Shown here: one piece after another, positions 9,780-25,563 of the stretch
Layout: each line of letters starts with the position of its first letter
Numbering within the stretch: the first letter of the stretch is position 1
Assembly: GCF_002574545.1 (NCBI RefSeq)
Contig: NZ_NUGT01000021.1
Span: 1 to 64,000 of the forward strand
Length of the DNA: 64,000 nt
Source: Bacillus sp. AFS055030
Lineage (GTDB): Bacteria > Bacillota > Bacilli > Bacillales > Bacillaceae_G
Direction of reading: 5' to 3'
Notes under the pieces: generated by a model
What the model was told of the DNA's origin: nothing
The model's input: only the letters and a program-made list of their open reading frames with translations
The model's database searches: none
Program-made: the position numbers and the translations under genes

Positions 9780-10459
9780 AGTTTGCAGTAATTGTGTTCC
9801 CGGGCTCAAATTGTGATGTTGATATGTATCATGCAATCAAAGATGAGTTAGGCGAAGAAGTAGAATACGTATGGCATGATTCAACGAATTTAGATGAATT
9901 TGATGGTATCTTATTACCAGGTGGCTTCTCATATGGAGATTACTTACGCTCTGGCGCAATTGCAGGCTTTGCCAACGTGATGGATGCCGTGAAGAAAGCT
10001 GCTGCTGAAGGTAAACCAGTATTTGGCGTTTGTAACGGATTCCAAATTCTAACTGAAGCAGGTCTACTACCAGGTACTCTTAGACGTAATGAGAAATTAA
10101 AATTTATGTGTAAGCCTGTTGAGCTAGTTGTTGAAAACAATGAATCAATGTTTACAACTGGTTATGAAAAAGGTCAAGTAATAACAGTACCAATCGCACA
10201 TGGTGAAGGAAATTACTATTGCGATCAAGAAACATATGAAGCACTTAAAAGTAATAATCAGATAATTTTCCGTTATCAAAATAATCCAAATGGTAGTTTA
10301 GATGATATCGCAGGAATTGTTAATGAAAAAGGAAATGTATTAGGAATGATGCCACACCCTGAGCGTGCAGTTGATGCATTATTAGGCTCAGCAGACGGAC
10401 TTCAACTATTTCGTTCAATTGTAAGAAACTGGAGGGAAAACCATGTCGTTACTTCTTGA
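9776..10459 (+). CDS. purQ: FGAM synthase glutaminase subunit, PurQ
   Basis: PurQ releases ammonia from glutamine and passes it to PurL for conversion of FGAR to FGAM. The 227-residue class I amidotransferase has [12 protein letters not shown], the nucleophile elbow FGVCNGFQ with the catalytic Cys, and MPHPERA with the catalytic His. The start is GTG 9776 inside the purS stop region, preceded by GAGGTAG. Its end overlaps purL by 17 bases. Confidence 0.97.
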   Translation: MKFAVIVFPGSNCDVDMYHAIKDELGEEVEYVWHDSTNLDEFDGILLPGGFSYGDYLRSGAIAGFANVMDAVKKAAAEGKPVFGVCNGFQILTEAGLLPGTLRRNEKLKFMCKPVELVVENNESMFTTGYEKGQVITVPIAHGEGNYYCDQETYEALKSNNQIIFRYQNNPNGSLDDIAGIVNEKGNVLGMMPHPERAVDALLGSADGLQLFRSIVRNWRENHVVTS

Positions 10460-12662
10460 GCCAAATCCAATTCAAATTGAAAATGATAGAATTTATGCCA
10501 CTATGGGCTTAACTGATGAAGAGTTTCAATTAATCAAATCAATTATTGGTCGCAATCCGAACTATACAGAGCTTGGATTATTCTCAGTAATGTGGTCAGA
10601 ACATTGTAGTTATAAAAACTCAAAGCCTTTATTACGCAAATTCCCTGTAAGTGGTGAACATGTTTTACAAGGACCAGGTGAAGGTGCGGGTATCGTTGAT
10701 ATTGGCGATGAGCAAGCTGTAGTATTTAAAATCGAAAGCCATAATCACCCTTCTGCAATTGAACCATACCAAGGTGCTGCAACTGGTGTAGGTGGAATTA
10801 TTCGTGACGTATTTTCAATGGGAGCACGTCCTGTTGCACTTCTAAATTCTTTACGCTTCGGTGAATTAGAAACGCCAAGAGTTAAGTATTTATTTGAAGA
10901 AGTAGTTGCAGGTATTGCTGGATATGGAAACTGTATTGGTATTCCAACAGTTGGTGGAGAAGTAAACTTCGATCCATGTTATGAAGGCAATCCTTTAGTA
11001 AATGCAATGTGTGTTGGATTAATTAATCATAAAGACATCAAAAAAGGTCAAGCGCATGGTGCTGGAAATACAGTAATGTATGTTGGTGCTTCAACTGGTC
11101 GTGATGGAATTCATGGTGCAACTTTTGCTTCTGAAGAGTTATCTGATGCATCTGATGAGAAACGTCCAGCGGTACAAGTAGGCGATCCATTTATGGAGAA
11201 GTTATTACTTGAAGCATGTTTAGAAGTAGTTCAAAATGACGCTCTTGTTGGTATTCAAGATATGGGTGCAGCTGGATTAACATCTTCATCTGCTGAAATG
11301 GCTTCAAAAGCTGGAATGGGAATTGAGATGAATCTTGATTTAGTTCCACAACGTGAAGCTGGTATGACAGCTTACGAAATGATGCTTTCAGAATCACAAG
11401 AACGTATGTTATTAGTTGTAGAAAAAGGCAGAGAGCAAGAAATCGTAGACTTATTTGAAAAGTATGATCTACATGCAGTATCTGTAGGCCGTGTTACTGA
11501 CGATAAGATGCTTCGCTTACTTCATAAAGGTGAGGTTGTAGCTGAATTACCTGTAGATGCTCTTGCTGAAGAGGCACCTGTATATCATAAACCATCAACT
11601 GAACCAGCATATTATGGTGAGTTCCAAGCGATGGAAAACTATATTCCTGAAATTAATGATTCAAAAGAAACGTTAAAACAATTACTTTCTCAACCTACAA
11701 TCGCAAGCAAAGAGTGGGTTTACGGTCAGTATGATTATATGGTTCGTACAAATACAGTAGTTGCTCCAGGTTCTGATGCTGCAGTAATCAGAATTCGTGA
11801 TACTAAAAAAGCTCTAGCAATGACAACTGACTGTAATGCACGCTACTTATATTTAGATCCTGAAGTTGGTGGGAAAATTGCAGTAGCAGAAGCAGCACGT
11901 AATGTAATTTGTTCAGGAGCACGTCCTCTTGCAATTACAGATTGCTTAAACTTCGGAAATCCTGAAAAACCTGAGATTTTCTGGCAGTTAGAAAAAGCAA
12001 CAGATGGTATGAGTGAAGCTTGTAATGTATTAAGTACTCCAGTAATCGGTGGTAACGTATCATTATATAACGAAACAAATGGTGAAGCAATTTACCCAAC
12101 TCCTGTAGTAGGTATGGTAGGTCTAATTGAAGATGTTGATCATATCACAACTCAAAACTTTAAAACTGCTGGCGATTTAATTTATGTAATCGGTAATGCA
12201 GAAGCTGAATTCGGTGGAAGTGAGCTTCAAAAATTATTAAATGGCAAAATCTTTGGTAAAGCACCAAGCATTGATTTAGCTGTTGAATCTAGTCGCCAAG
12301 AGCAAATTCTTGCTGCTATCCAAGCAGGTGTAGTTGCTTCAGCACATGATATTTCTGAAGGTGGTTTAGCTGTAGCGATTGCAGAAAGCACATTTGGTCC
12401 GTCAGAAGTGGGTGCAACTATTACAATCGAAGGAAATGAAGTTGTTTCATTATTTAGTGAAACTCAATCACGTTTCTTACTTTCAGTTAAACCTGAACAT
12501 AAAGAACAATTCGAAGCATTAGTAGATGCAAAGTTAATCGGTACAGTTACAGAAGAAACATCAGTAACAGTTCGTAATGAAAACAATGAAACAGTTCTTC
12601 ATGCTTCAGTTGAGGAACTGAAACAGTCTTGGAAAGAGGCGATCCCATGCTTGCTGAAATAA
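10443..12662 (+). CDS. purL: FGAM synthase large subunit, PurL
   Basis: PurL is the ATP-dependent synthetase subunit that turns FGAR plus PurQ-derived ammonia into FGAM. The 739-residue length is that of the small (Gram-positive) PurL. Visible motifs are the [11 protein letters not shown] block near the N-terminus, [34 protein letters not shown] and the second-half [11 protein letters not shown] and [13 protein letters not shown] segments of the duplicated AIRS-like fold. ATG 10443 has GGAGGG shortly upstream. The 3' end overlaps the beginning of purF by 16 bases. Confidence 0.97.
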   Translation: MSLLLEPNPIQIENDRIYATMGLTDEEFQLIKSIIGRNPNYTELGLFSVMWSEHCSYKNSKPLLRKFPVSGEHVLQGPGEGAGIVDIGDEQAVVFKIESHNHPSAIEPYQGAATGVGGIIRDVFSMGARPVALLNSLRFGELETPRVKYLFEEVVAGIAGYGNCIGIPTVGGEVNFDPCYEGNPLVNAMCVGLINHKDIKKGQAHGAGNTVMYVGASTGRDGIHGATFASEELSDASDEKRPAVQVGDPFMEKLLLEACLEVVQNDALVGIQDMGAAGLTSSSAEMASKAGMGIEMNLDLVPQREAGMTAYEMMLSESQERMLLVVEKGREQEIVDLFEKYDLHAVSVGRVTDDKMLRLLHKGEVVAELPVDALAEEAPVYHKPSTEPAYYGEFQAMENYIPEINDSKETLKQLLSQPTIASKEWVYGQYDYMVRTNTVVAPGSDAAVIRIRDTKKALAMTTDCNARYLYLDPEVGGKIAVAEAARNVICSGARPLAITDCLNFGNPEKPEIFWQLEKATDGMSEACNVLSTPVIGGNVSLYNETNGEAIYPTPVVGMVGLIEDVDHITTQNFKTAGDLIYVIGNAEAEFGGSELQKLLNGKIFGKAPSIDLAVESSRQEQILAAIQAGVVASAHDISEGGLAVAIAESTFGPSEVGATITIEGNEVVSLFSETQSRFLLSVKPEHKEQFEALVDAKLIGTVTEETSVTVRNENNETVLHASVEELKQSWKEAIPCLLK

Positions 12663-14059
12663 AAGGACTAAACGAAGAGTGTGGAATATTTGGAATTTGG
12701 GGGCATACTGATGCTGCCCAAATCTCCTACTATGGTCTTCATAGTTTACAACATAGAGGCCAAGAAGGAGCTGGAATTGTTGTAACGAATGGAAATGAGC
12801 TTGAAGGTGCAAAAGGACTTGGTTTAATAACAGAAGTTTTCAGTAAAGGTCAATTAAATGATTTACACGGAAAAGCTGCTATTGGTCATGTTCGTTATGC
12901 AACTGCAGGCGGAGGCGGATATGAAAACGTTCAGCCTCTACTATTCCAATCGCATACTGGAAGCATAGCTCTTGCTCATAATGGTAATTTAGTAAATGCT
13001 TCAAGATTACGTAAAGATTTAGAGATGCAAGGAAGTATTTTTCAAACGACTTCTGATACTGAAGTACTTGCTCATTTAATTAAACGTAACGGTTCTGCTC
13101 CATTAAAGGATAGCATTAAAGCATCTTTAAATATGATCAAAGGAGCTTACGCTTACTTAGTTCTTACAAAAGATGCAATGTATGTTGCACTAGATCCTAA
13201 TGGCTTTAGACCATTGGCGTTAGCTAAACTAGGTGACGCTTATGTAGTAGCTTCAGAGACGTGCGCATTTGATGTAGTCGGAGCAAAATATATCCGAGAT
13301 ATTAATCCGGGAGAATTACTGATTATTTCAGACAAAGGAGTGGAAACTGATCAGTTTACTTCTTCAGTTAATCACACAATTTGTAGTATGGAATATATTT
13401 ATTTCTCTCGTCCTGATAGCAATATTGACAATATCAATGTTCATGCTGCACGTAAAAATATGGGGCGTGTATTAGCTAAAGAAGCTCCTGTTGAGGCAGA
13501 TGTAGTAATTGGTGTTCCTGATTCAAGTATTTCAGCAGCAGTTGGTTACGCAGAAGAATCTGGTATTCCATATGAACTTGGATTGATTAAAAATCGCTAT
13601 GTTGGTCGTACATTTATTCAACCTTCTCAAGAACTTAGAGAGCAAGGGGTTAAAATGAAACTTTCTCCAGTACGTTCGATCGTTGAGGGGAAACGTGTAG
13701 TAATGGTAGATGATTCAATCGTTCGTGGAACTACAAGCCGCCGAATCGTACAAATGTTACGTGATGCAGGTGCAAGTGAAGTTCATGTTCGTATTGGTGC
13801 ACCACCATTGAAAAATCCATGCTATTACGGTATTGACACTTCTACAAGAGAAGAGTTAATTGCAGCAACTAATACAATAGAAGAAATTTGCGAAGAAATT
13901 GGTGCAGATTCATTAGAATTTATTAGTCTAGAAGGATTACTAAATGCTATTGGTAGAAATCATGAGGGACCAAATAGAGGTCAATGTACTGCATGCTTTA
14001 CAGGGAAGTATCCAACAGTAATCTATGATGAAAATGAATTAGTACATTCTCATAATTAA
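12647..14059 (+). CDS. purF: Amidophosphoribosyltransferase, PurF
   Basis: PurF catalyses the first committed step, PRPP plus glutamine to phosphoribosylamine. The 470-residue protein begins with an 11-residue propeptide ending in EE before the N-terminal nucleophile Cys12 (CGIFGIWG), as in B. subtilis. Four cysteines suited to a 4Fe-4S cluster are present at 246 (ICSMEYIYF), 392 (PCYYGID), 447 and 450 (GQCTACF). The PRPP motif [13 protein letters not shown] is intact. The start is ATG 12647, with AAAGAGGC just upstream. A short GC-rich hairpin with four T residues lies between this gene and purM. Confidence 0.97.
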   Translation: MLAEIKGLNEECGIFGIWGHTDAAQISYYGLHSLQHRGQEGAGIVVTNGNELEGAKGLGLITEVFSKGQLNDLHGKAAIGHVRYATAGGGGYENVQPLLFQSHTGSIALAHNGNLVNASRLRKDLEMQGSIFQTTSDTEVLAHLIKRNGSAPLKDSIKASLNMIKGAYAYLVLTKDAMYVALDPNGFRPLALAKLGDAYVVASETCAFDVVGAKYIRDINPGELLIISDKGVETDQFTSSVNHTICSMEYIYFSRPDSNIDNINVHAARKNMGRVLAKEAPVEADVVIGVPDSSISAAVGYAEESGIPYELGLIKNRYVGRTFIQPSQELREQGVKMKLSPVRSIVEGKRVVMVDDSIVRGTTSRRIVQMLRDAGASEVHVRIGAPPLKNPCYYGIDTSTREELIAATNTIEEICEEIGADSLEFISLEGLLNAIGRNHEGPNRGQCTACFTGKYPTVIYDENELVHSHN

Positions 14060-14065
14060 AAAAAT

Positions 14066-14095
14066 CGAGGCGGTGAGCAGTCGCCGCCTCTTTTC
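14066..14095 (+). terminator. GC-rich hairpin with short U tract between purF and purM
   Basis: GAGGCGG (14067-14073) pairs with CCGCCTC (14084-14090), and only TTTT follows. The rest of the operon continues downstream, so it may act as a partial terminator that lowers purMNHD expression or as a 3'-end stabiliser. Confidence 0.5.
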
Positions 14096-14136
14096 AATTG
14101 AATCTATTCATAAGGACTGAAAGGGGAAATCATCAC

Positions 14137-15174
14137 ATGGCGAATGCATATAAACAAGCTGGAGTAGATATCGAAGCTGGCTATGAAGCAGTGAACAGAA
14201 TGAAAAAACACGTTCAAAAAACAATGCGTCAAGAAGTTCTTGGTGGATTAGGCGGATTTGGAGGAATGTTTGATCTTTCCAAATTCAACTATAAAGAACC
14301 AGTTCTTGTATCAGGTACAGATGGAGTAGGAACAAAATTAAAATTAGCTTTCCAAATGGACCGTCACGATACGATTGGCATTGATGCAGTCGCGATGTGT
14401 GTGAATGATATTGTGGTTCAAGGTGCGGAGCCTTTATTTTTCCTAGATTACTTAGCAGTTGGCAAGGCTGTACCTGAACGAATTGAACAAATTGTAAAAG
14501 GTGTATCTGATGGTTGCGTTCAAGCAGGCTGCTCATTAGTTGGTGGAGAAACTGCAGAAATGCCTGGTATGTATCCAGAGGATGAATATGATATTGCTGG
14601 TTTTGCAGTAGGGATTGTTGACAAACCGAAGCTTGTAACAGGACAAAGCATTAAAGAAGGAGATATCTTACTAGGAATTTCATCAAATGGGATCCATAGT
14701 AATGGTTATTCTCTAGTTCGTAAGGTTTTATTAGAAAAAGGTGGCTTAACGCTTGATCAACACATTGAGAAATTAGGTCATACTTTAGGCGAAGAACTAC
14801 TTCGTCCAACTAAAATTTATGTAAAACCAATCTTAAATGTCCTTAAAAAGTTTGAAGTAAAAGGTATGGCACATATTACTGGTGGTGGGTTTATTGAAAA
14901 TATTCCTAGAATGCTACCAGAAGGAATTGGTGCAGAAATTGATTACGGTTCATGGCCAATCCAACCAATCTTTGATTTATTAGAAGAGATTGGTGAATTG
15001 AAGCGCGAAGAAATGTTTAATATTTTTAATATGGGAATTGGTATGGTTCTTGCTGTTAGTGAAGAGAACTTACATGACACGATTAAACTATTAGAAGAAG
15101 ACGGTGAAAAAGTATTTATTATCGGAAGAACAAAAGCAGGTGAAGGTGTAACCTTTGGTGGAGGTTCTCTGTAA
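14137..15174 (+). CDS. purM: Phosphoribosylformylglycinamidine cyclo-ligase, PurM
   Basis: PurM closes the imidazole ring, converting FGAM and ATP to AIR. The 345-residue protein begins [15 protein letters not shown] and shows [46 protein letters not shown] and [14 protein letters not shown], all characteristic. ATG 14137 follows AAGGGGA at 14121-14127; the frame is open further upstream to a TTG without a suitable site. The stop TAA shares one base with the ATG of purN. Confidence 0.97.
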   Translation: MANAYKQAGVDIEAGYEAVNRMKKHVQKTMRQEVLGGLGGFGGMFDLSKFNYKEPVLVSGTDGVGTKLKLAFQMDRHDTIGIDAVAMCVNDIVVQGAEPLFFLDYLAVGKAVPERIEQIVKGVSDGCVQAGCSLVGGETAEMPGMYPEDEYDIAGFAVGIVDKPKLVTGQSIKEGDILLGISSNGIHSNGYSLVRKVLLEKGGLTLDQHIEKLGHTLGEELLRPTKIYVKPILNVLKKFEVKGMAHITGGGFIENIPRMLPEGIGAEIDYGSWPIQPIFDLLEEIGELKREEMFNIFNMGIGMVLAVSEENLHDTIKLLEEDGEKVFIIGRTKAGEGVTFGGGSL

Positions 15175-15737
15175 TGAAGAAGATTGCCGTATTTGCTTCA
15201 GGTAATGGCAGTAACTTTCAAGCCATTCTTGATGCAACTCTAAACGGAGAAGTGAATGCTGAAGTGAAACTACTTGTTTGTGATCGTCCAAATGCATTTT
15301 GTATCGAACGAGCAAAGCAAGCAAATATTCCATCATTTATATTTTCAGCGAAAAACTATGAATCAAAAGAGCAGTATGAAGGTGAAATTATTGCTCATCT
15401 CAAAGAGTTAAATGTCGAATTTATCGTTTTAGCTGGCTATATGAGATTAATTGGTCCGACAATTTTAGACTCATTTCCTGGGAAAATTGTAAATATTCAT
15501 CCTTCATTTCTACCATTATTTCCTGGAAAAGACGCAATTGGTCAAGCTCTCCTAGCTGGTGTCGAATCGACTGGTGTAACGGTTCATTATGTCGATGAAG
15601 GTATGGATACTGGTCCAATTATTGCACAAGAAGAAATTCTGATTGAAAAGGGAGATTCTAAGGAGTCTCTTGAGAAGAAGGTTCATAGTGTCGAGCATGT
15701 TTTATATGTGCAAACACTAAAAAAATTGTTTAGTTAA
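15174..15737 (+). CDS. purN: Phosphoribosylglycinamide formyltransferase, PurN
   Basis: PurN formylates GAR with 10-formyl-tetrahydrofolate. The 187-residue protein has the N-terminal FASGNGSNFQAI substrate loop, the catalytic block AGYMRLIG, the NIHPSFLPLFPG motif containing the catalytic Asn and His, and GVTVHYVDEGMDTGPII with the catalytic Asp. It starts at ATG 15174, within the purM stop (TAATG). Confidence 0.97.
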   Translation: MKKIAVFASGNGSNFQAILDATLNGEVNAEVKLLVCDRPNAFCIERAKQANIPSFIFSAKNYESKEQYEGEIIAHLKELNVEFIVLAGYMRLIGPTILDSFPGKIVNIHPSFLPLFPGKDAIGQALLAGVESTGVTVHYVDEGMDTGPIIAQEEILIEKGDSKESLEKKVHSVEHVLYVQTLKKLFS

Positions 15738-15783
15738 CTAGATTAGAGAATAGCATGAAATCGATTAGTTGGGGGAATGGATC

Positions 15784-17319
15784 GTGAAAAAACGAGCTTT
15801 AGTTAGTGTTTCAGATAAACAAGGAATTATTGAATTCGTAAGTGGATTAATTAAACATGATTTTGAAGTTATTTCAACAGGTGGAACTTTTAATTTATTA
15901 AAAGATGCTGGATTAAATGTAATTGGTATTTCAGAAGTAACTAACTTTCCAGAAATTATGGACGGTCGTGTAAAAACATTACACCCTTCAATTCACGGAG
16001 GTTTACTAGGAGTTCGTTCAAATGAAGAACATATGCGTCAAATGAACGAGTTAGGTATTCAGCCAATCGATTTAGTTTGTGTAAATTTATATCCGTTTAA
16101 AGAAACAATCATGAAGCCTGATGTTACATTTGAAGATGCAATTGAAAATATCGATATCGGTGGACCTACAATGCTTCGTTCAGCAGCTAAAAACCATGAG
16201 TTTGTATCGGTAGTAGTTGACCCGACAGATTATGAAGTAATTTTAGCTGAGTTAGCTGAAAATAATACAGTTTCGATTGAAACGAACCGTCGATTAGCTG
16301 CTAAAGTTTTCCGTCACACTGCAGCTTATGATTCACTAATTTCTAATTATTTAACAGAGCAAGTAGGAGAAGAAAATCCTGAAAGCTATACTGTTACTTA
16401 CGAATTAAAACAATCTTTACGATATGGTGAAAATCCACACCAAAAAGCAACATTCTATCGTGCTCCAATGCCAACAGTTTCTTCTATTGCTTATGCGGAG
16501 CAATTACATGGTAAAGAGCTTTCTTATAATAATATTAATGACGCTAATGAAGCCTTAAATATTGTACGCGAATTCTCAAATCCGGCTGTTGTCGCTGTAA
16601 AACATATGAATCCTTGTGGAGTAGGAGAAGGAACGACAATTGAAGAAGCTTATGATCGTGCTTATACTGCTGATCCAGTTTCAATTTTTGGAGGAATTAT
16701 TGCGACAAACCGTGAAGTTGATGCTGCAACAGCTAAGAAAATGCACGAATTATTCTTAGAAATTATTATCGCTCCTTCATTCAGTGAAGAGGCTTTAGAA
16801 ATCTTAACTAGTAAAAAGAACTTACGTTTATTAACAGTAGACTTAGAAACTAAACCTACGTTTGCACCTAAATTAACGACAGTTCATGGTGGCTTATTAC
16901 GTCAAGATATGGATACGTTTGGATTAGATGATGCTCAAATTACAGTTCCTACAAAACGTCAACCAACTGAAGAAGAGTGGGAGAACTTAAAATTAGGCTG
17001 GAAAGTTGTAAAGCATGTTAAATCAAATGCAATTGTTTTAGCAAAAGATCATATGACAATCGGTGTTGGCGCAGGTCAAATGAATCGCGTTGGAGCTGCA
17101 AAAATTGCAATTGAACAAGCTGGCGAAAAATCAATTGGCTCAGCATTAGCTTCAGATGCATTTTTCCCTATGAATGACACAGTAGAAGCAGCGGCTAAAG
17201 CTGGTATTACTGCAATTATTCAACCAGGCGGATCAATCAAAGATGAAGATTCAATTAAAAAAGCTGATGAATATGGCATTGCAATGGTCTTTACAGGGGT
17301 TCGTCACTTTAAACATTAA
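15784..17319 (+). CDS. purH: AICAR transformylase / IMP cyclohydrolase, PurH
   Basis: This bifunctional enzyme performs the last two steps to IMP. The N-terminal MGS-like cyclohydrolase part includes [11 protein letters not shown] and [14 protein letters not shown]. The C-terminal transformylase contains [20 protein letters not shown] and [10 protein letters not shown] choose GTG 15784 (511 residues, like B. subtilis with 512), eight bases after GGGGG. The nearby ATG at 15777 is out of frame, and TTG 15769 lies before the ribosome binding site. About 46 bases separate purN from this start. Confidence 0.96.
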   Translation: MKKRALVSVSDKQGIIEFVSGLIKHDFEVISTGGTFNLLKDAGLNVIGISEVTNFPEIMDGRVKTLHPSIHGGLLGVRSNEEHMRQMNELGIQPIDLVCVNLYPFKETIMKPDVTFEDAIENIDIGGPTMLRSAAKNHEFVSVVVDPTDYEVILAELAENNTVSIETNRRLAAKVFRHTAAYDSLISNYLTEQVGEENPESYTVTYELKQSLRYGENPHQKATFYRAPMPTVSSIAYAEQLHGKELSYNNINDANEALNIVREFSNPAVVAVKHMNPCGVGEGTTIEEAYDRAYTADPVSIFGGIIATNREVDAATAKKMHELFLEIIIAPSFSEEALEILTSKKNLRLLTVDLETKPTFAPKLTTVHGGLLRQDMDTFGLDDAQITVPTKRQPTEEEWENLKLGWKVVKHVKSNAIVLAKDHMTIGVGAGQMNRVGAAKIAIEQAGEKSIGSALASDAFFPMNDTVEAAAKAGITAIIQPGGSIKDEDSIKKADEYGIAMVFTGVRHFKH

Positions 17320-17326
17320 GAAATAA

Positions 17327-18604
<1,278 letters not shown>

Positions 18605-18610
18605 TAAGAT

Positions 18611-18646
18611 AAAGGTCGTCATTAATGTTCAATGGCGACCTTTTTT
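18611..18646 (+). terminator. Terminator of the pur operon
   Basis: AAAGGTCG (18611-18618) pairs with CGACCTTT, and an inner CATT/AATG pairing extends the stem. Six T residues follow. Confidence 0.9.
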
Positions 18647-18712
18647 CTTGTTGGAATAAGAACTGGTGTTCTGTTTTGTCTATACAATCTACTCCATTTT
18701 TGATAAACTACT

Positions 18713-18970
18713 CTATGAAGGTTGAATGTAATCTTCGAATGGATCTTCCTCGTTGTGTTTATCTGCCATAACCTTACATTTCTTACCTAGTGCAGTCATT
18801 GGGCAAAAACGTAATATTCCCTCTGCAACTTTCATGGCACCGATTATGATCAAAATAATGACAGAATTACTACATCTTCTGCGTGTAAGTTTAGCTGTGC
18901 CGTAAGCTAAGAGTGTAAAGCCAGCAGTTATACGTATAAGTGCATTGATTATGCTAATATTTGGTCTCAA
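18713..18970 (-). CDS. Small YgaP-like DUF2892 membrane protein
   Basis: The 85-residue protein begins MRPNISIINALIRITAGF and has two hydrophobic segments (about residues 8-25 and 37-52) around a basic linker. This is the pattern of the YgaP/DUF2892 inner-membrane family, whose function is unknown. The start is TTG 18970 on the minus strand, preceded by GGGGAG at good spacing. The C-terminal tail is charged (DKHNEEDPFEDY). It is the only gene on this strand between purD and pcrB, a position I recall for a homologue in the B. cereus group. Confidence 0.8.
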   Translation of the reverse strand: MRPNISIINALIRITAGFTLLAYGTAKLTRRRCSNSVIILIIIGAMKVAEGILRFCPMTALGKKCKVMADKHNEEDPFEDYIQPS

Positions 18971-19028
18971 CAGTAACTCCCCTTATAATAAGTATCAGTG
19001 ACTACATCACTCTTTACCATTTTTCCCT

Positions 19029-19060
19029 CTAATTGTTTCATTATCATAGGAAACAATTAG
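19029..19060. other. 11-bp perfect inverted repeat in a divergent intergenic region
   Basis: CTAATTGTTTC (19029-19039) and GAAACAATTAG (19050-19060) are exact reverse complements with a 10-nt spacer. No T run follows on the plus strand. It lies between the divergent small membrane protein gene and pcrB and could be an operator or a small hairpin. Confidence 0.5.
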
Positions 19061-19089
19061 TATTAGTTACTTAAAATGGGGACGTAGGG

Positions 19090-19118
19090 TTACTTTTCCT
19101 TTTTAAGTAAGATACAAT
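19090..19118 (+). promoter_or_regulatory. Possible sigma-A promoter for pcrB-pcrA-ligA
   Basis: TACAAT (19113-19118) is a good -10 box and is 17 bases from TTACTT (19090-19095), which is a weak -35. It lies about 75 bases before pcrB. Confidence 0.4.
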
Positions 19119-19191
19119 ACATTTATATTTTTGATAAAAATACTTAATAGATATAGATAAATTAATGAAAAAAACAATTTCGGAGGACAAA

Positions 19192-19889
19192 ATGTACGAT
19201 TATTCACAATGGAATCACATATTTAAATTAGATCCAAACAAAGAAATCACTGATGATGATTTAGAAAAAATTTGTGAATCAGGAACGGATGCAATTTTAG
19301 TTGGTGGAACGGACGGTGTAACGTTAGATGCTACGATATCACTTCTTGTTAGAATAAGACGTTACGCAGTACCATGTATTTTAGAAGTATCAAATCTAGA
19401 AGCCGTAACTCCTGGTTATGATTTTTATTTTATCCCGACAGTATTAAATAGCAATGACCCAAAGTGGATTGTCGGAATGCATCAACAGGCAATGAAAGAA
19501 TTCGCACATTTAGTTCATGCTGAAGAATTGGTAATGGAAGGTTATTGCATATTAAATGAAAATTGTAAGGCCGCAAAGCAGACAAGTGCAGTGACAGATC
19601 TTTCAATCGAAGATATTGTCGCTTATGCGGAAGTTTCTGAGCAATTATTAAAATTACCGATATTTTATTTAGAATATAGCGGCATCTATGGTTCACCACA
19701 GGTGGTAGAAGAAGTATCAAAAGTATTAAACAATACGAAATTATTCTATGGTGGAGGAATTTCATCAGCTCAACAAGCAATTGAGATGAAGCAATTTGCT
19801 GATACGATTGTTGTTGGGAACATTATCTATGATAACTTACAAGAGGCTTTACTTACTGTGAAAGCTGTGAGAGAAGGAGCGACGAAGTA

Positions 19890-19890
<1 letters not shown>
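19192..19890 (+). CDS. pcrB: Heptaprenylglyceryl phosphate synthase, PcrB
   Basis: PcrB joins sn-glycerol-1-phosphate to heptaprenyl diphosphate to make an archaeal-type ether lipid precursor. The 232-residue TIM-barrel protein starts [17 protein letters not shown], has [39 protein letters not shown] and [13 protein letters not shown] (the phosphate-binding end). ATG 19192 is chosen because GGAGG at 19182-19186 is five bases upstream; the frame extends 27 bases further to another ATG without a good site. Its stop overlaps the pcrA start by one base. Confidence 0.95.
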
Positions 19891-24084
<4,194 letters not shown>

Positions 24085-24158
24085 TAAATTCAATCAATTA
24101 GAGGGCGGATTAATGAGGTATTAGTTCGTTCGCTTAATAAGTAGAAGGTGTGAGTTAG

Positions 24159-25361
24159 ATGAAAAAACCATTAGGAATGCTCCTATGTTGTTTTTCGCTC
24201 ATCTTATCTGGCTGTTCATTATCAATAAAGAATGAAGATAAGGTTGTACAAGAGGGCAGTAACAAAAAAGGGGAAGACGCAATCATACCCCGTTATTCAA
24301 TTTCAAATGATTACTACAAGACAATACTTCCGTTTAAGCCGAGTAATACAAGGGGTGCTGTCGTTGCAAATATTGATAATAGACTAGATATTAGTGAATT
24401 TGAATTAGGTTTAATGCGAATTGTACAAGAGCAATATTCAACAAAAGATTACTTGTATCAAGAAGGACAATTATTAAGTAAAAAAACAGTGGAATCTTGG
24501 CTAAAAAGGAAGTACACTCCATCACAATTTAAACAAAAACAAGATGCACTTGTAAAAGCAAATTTAAAAAAGAATTCGATTACAAATGATGGTTTGAATC
24601 CAATTCAAACAGACACAAAAAATCTTACTGAAGATGAAAAGGCTAAACAAGCTCCGATTTTTTTAAATTCTATTTTAGAGCAGGATTATCTAAAAAAGGA
24701 TGGGAAAGAAGTTAAAGTTGAGGGAGTAGCAATTGGTTTAGCAATGAACTCTGTTTATTATTATCAAGAGGAACATGGCTATCCAAGAGAGCTTAAAATT
24801 CCTCAAGATGAAATGATTAAACAAGGTAAAGCGATCGCTCAAGAAATTTTGACGCGAGTTCGAAAAATGGACGAATTTAAAGATATACCGATTACATTTG
24901 CTATTTTCCGTCAGCAAAGTCAATCATCTGTAGTACCTGGAAACTATGTTGCTATGACTTCAGTTTCCGGAAATGACTTTTCGATTAGTAATTGGGATAA
25001 AATTAATGAGAAGTACTATTTATTCCCTTCAGCTGCTGCAACTGCAGATCACCGAGATGATGCGATGAAAATGGTTAACTTTAAATCCGATATAGAAAAT
25101 TATTTTCCGAATTATACAGGTGTTGTAGGCACTGGTTTTTATAAGGATAATGAATTAATACAACTAAAAATTGATATACCTATGCAGTTTTATGGTAAGG
25201 CAGAAGTCATAGCTTTTACGCAATATGTAGCGGGACTTATGATGGACCATTTCCCTTCATACTTAAAGGTTGAGACGAATATATTCTCAACAAATGGACA
25301 GGAAGCACTTATCGTAAAAGAAGTAGATGCTAAAGAACCTAGTGTGCATATTTATAACTAA
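24159..25361 (+). CDS. camS: CamS family lipoprotein
   Basis: This 400-residue lipoprotein has a type II signal peptide whose lipobox LSGC puts the lipidated cysteine at residue 19. In enterococci and staphylococci, CamS homologues are the source of sex-pheromone peptides cut from the signal peptide; the role of the mature protein is uncertain. The position after ligA is conserved in Bacillaceae. ATG 24159 is preceded by AAGGTG. A terminator follows directly, so camS ends the pcrB-pcrA-ligA-camS group. Confidence 0.9.
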   Translation: MKKPLGMLLCCFSLILSGCSLSIKNEDKVVQEGSNKKGEDAIIPRYSISNDYYKTILPFKPSNTRGAVVANIDNRLDISEFELGLMRIVQEQYSTKDYLYQEGQLLSKKTVESWLKRKYTPSQFKQKQDALVKANLKKNSITNDGLNPIQTDTKNLTEDEKAKQAPIFLNSILEQDYLKKDGKEVKVEGVAIGLAMNSVYYYQEEHGYPRELKIPQDEMIKQGKAIAQEILTRVRKMDEFKDIPITFAIFRQQSQSSVVPGNYVAMTSVSGNDFSISNWDKINEKYYLFPSAAATADHRDDAMKMVNFKSDIENYFPNYTGVVGTGFYKDNELIQLKIDIPMQFYGKAEVIAFTQYVAGLMMDHFPSYLKVETNIFSTNGQEALIVKEVDAKEPSVHIYN

Positions 25362-25389
25362 AAGGAAGAGGACAACTCTTCCTTTTTTC
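25361..25389 (+). terminator. Terminator after camS
   Basis: AAAGGAAGAG (25361-25370) pairs with CTCTTCCTTT (25376-25385) around a 5-nt loop, then further T residues. Confidence 0.9.
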
Positions 25390-25563
25390 TATGTTACGGA
25401 AGAATCTGTAAGCGTTTCATATTTGAAGAAAATATAGGAATATTGTATTATGTAAATGTGAGTTTTTTATACAGTAGATAATTCTACTAGCAATTGACTG
25501 AAAACACTGATAGAAAAACGGTTACAGTTATTGCTATTTTCAAACTAAAGGGGGATTTATTCA

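Noticed and set aside
25407-25419. cre-like sequence TGTAAGCGTTTCA before pruA
   Set aside because: It is one base short of the 14-bp consensus spacing and its right half does not fit, so I do not call it a CcpA site.
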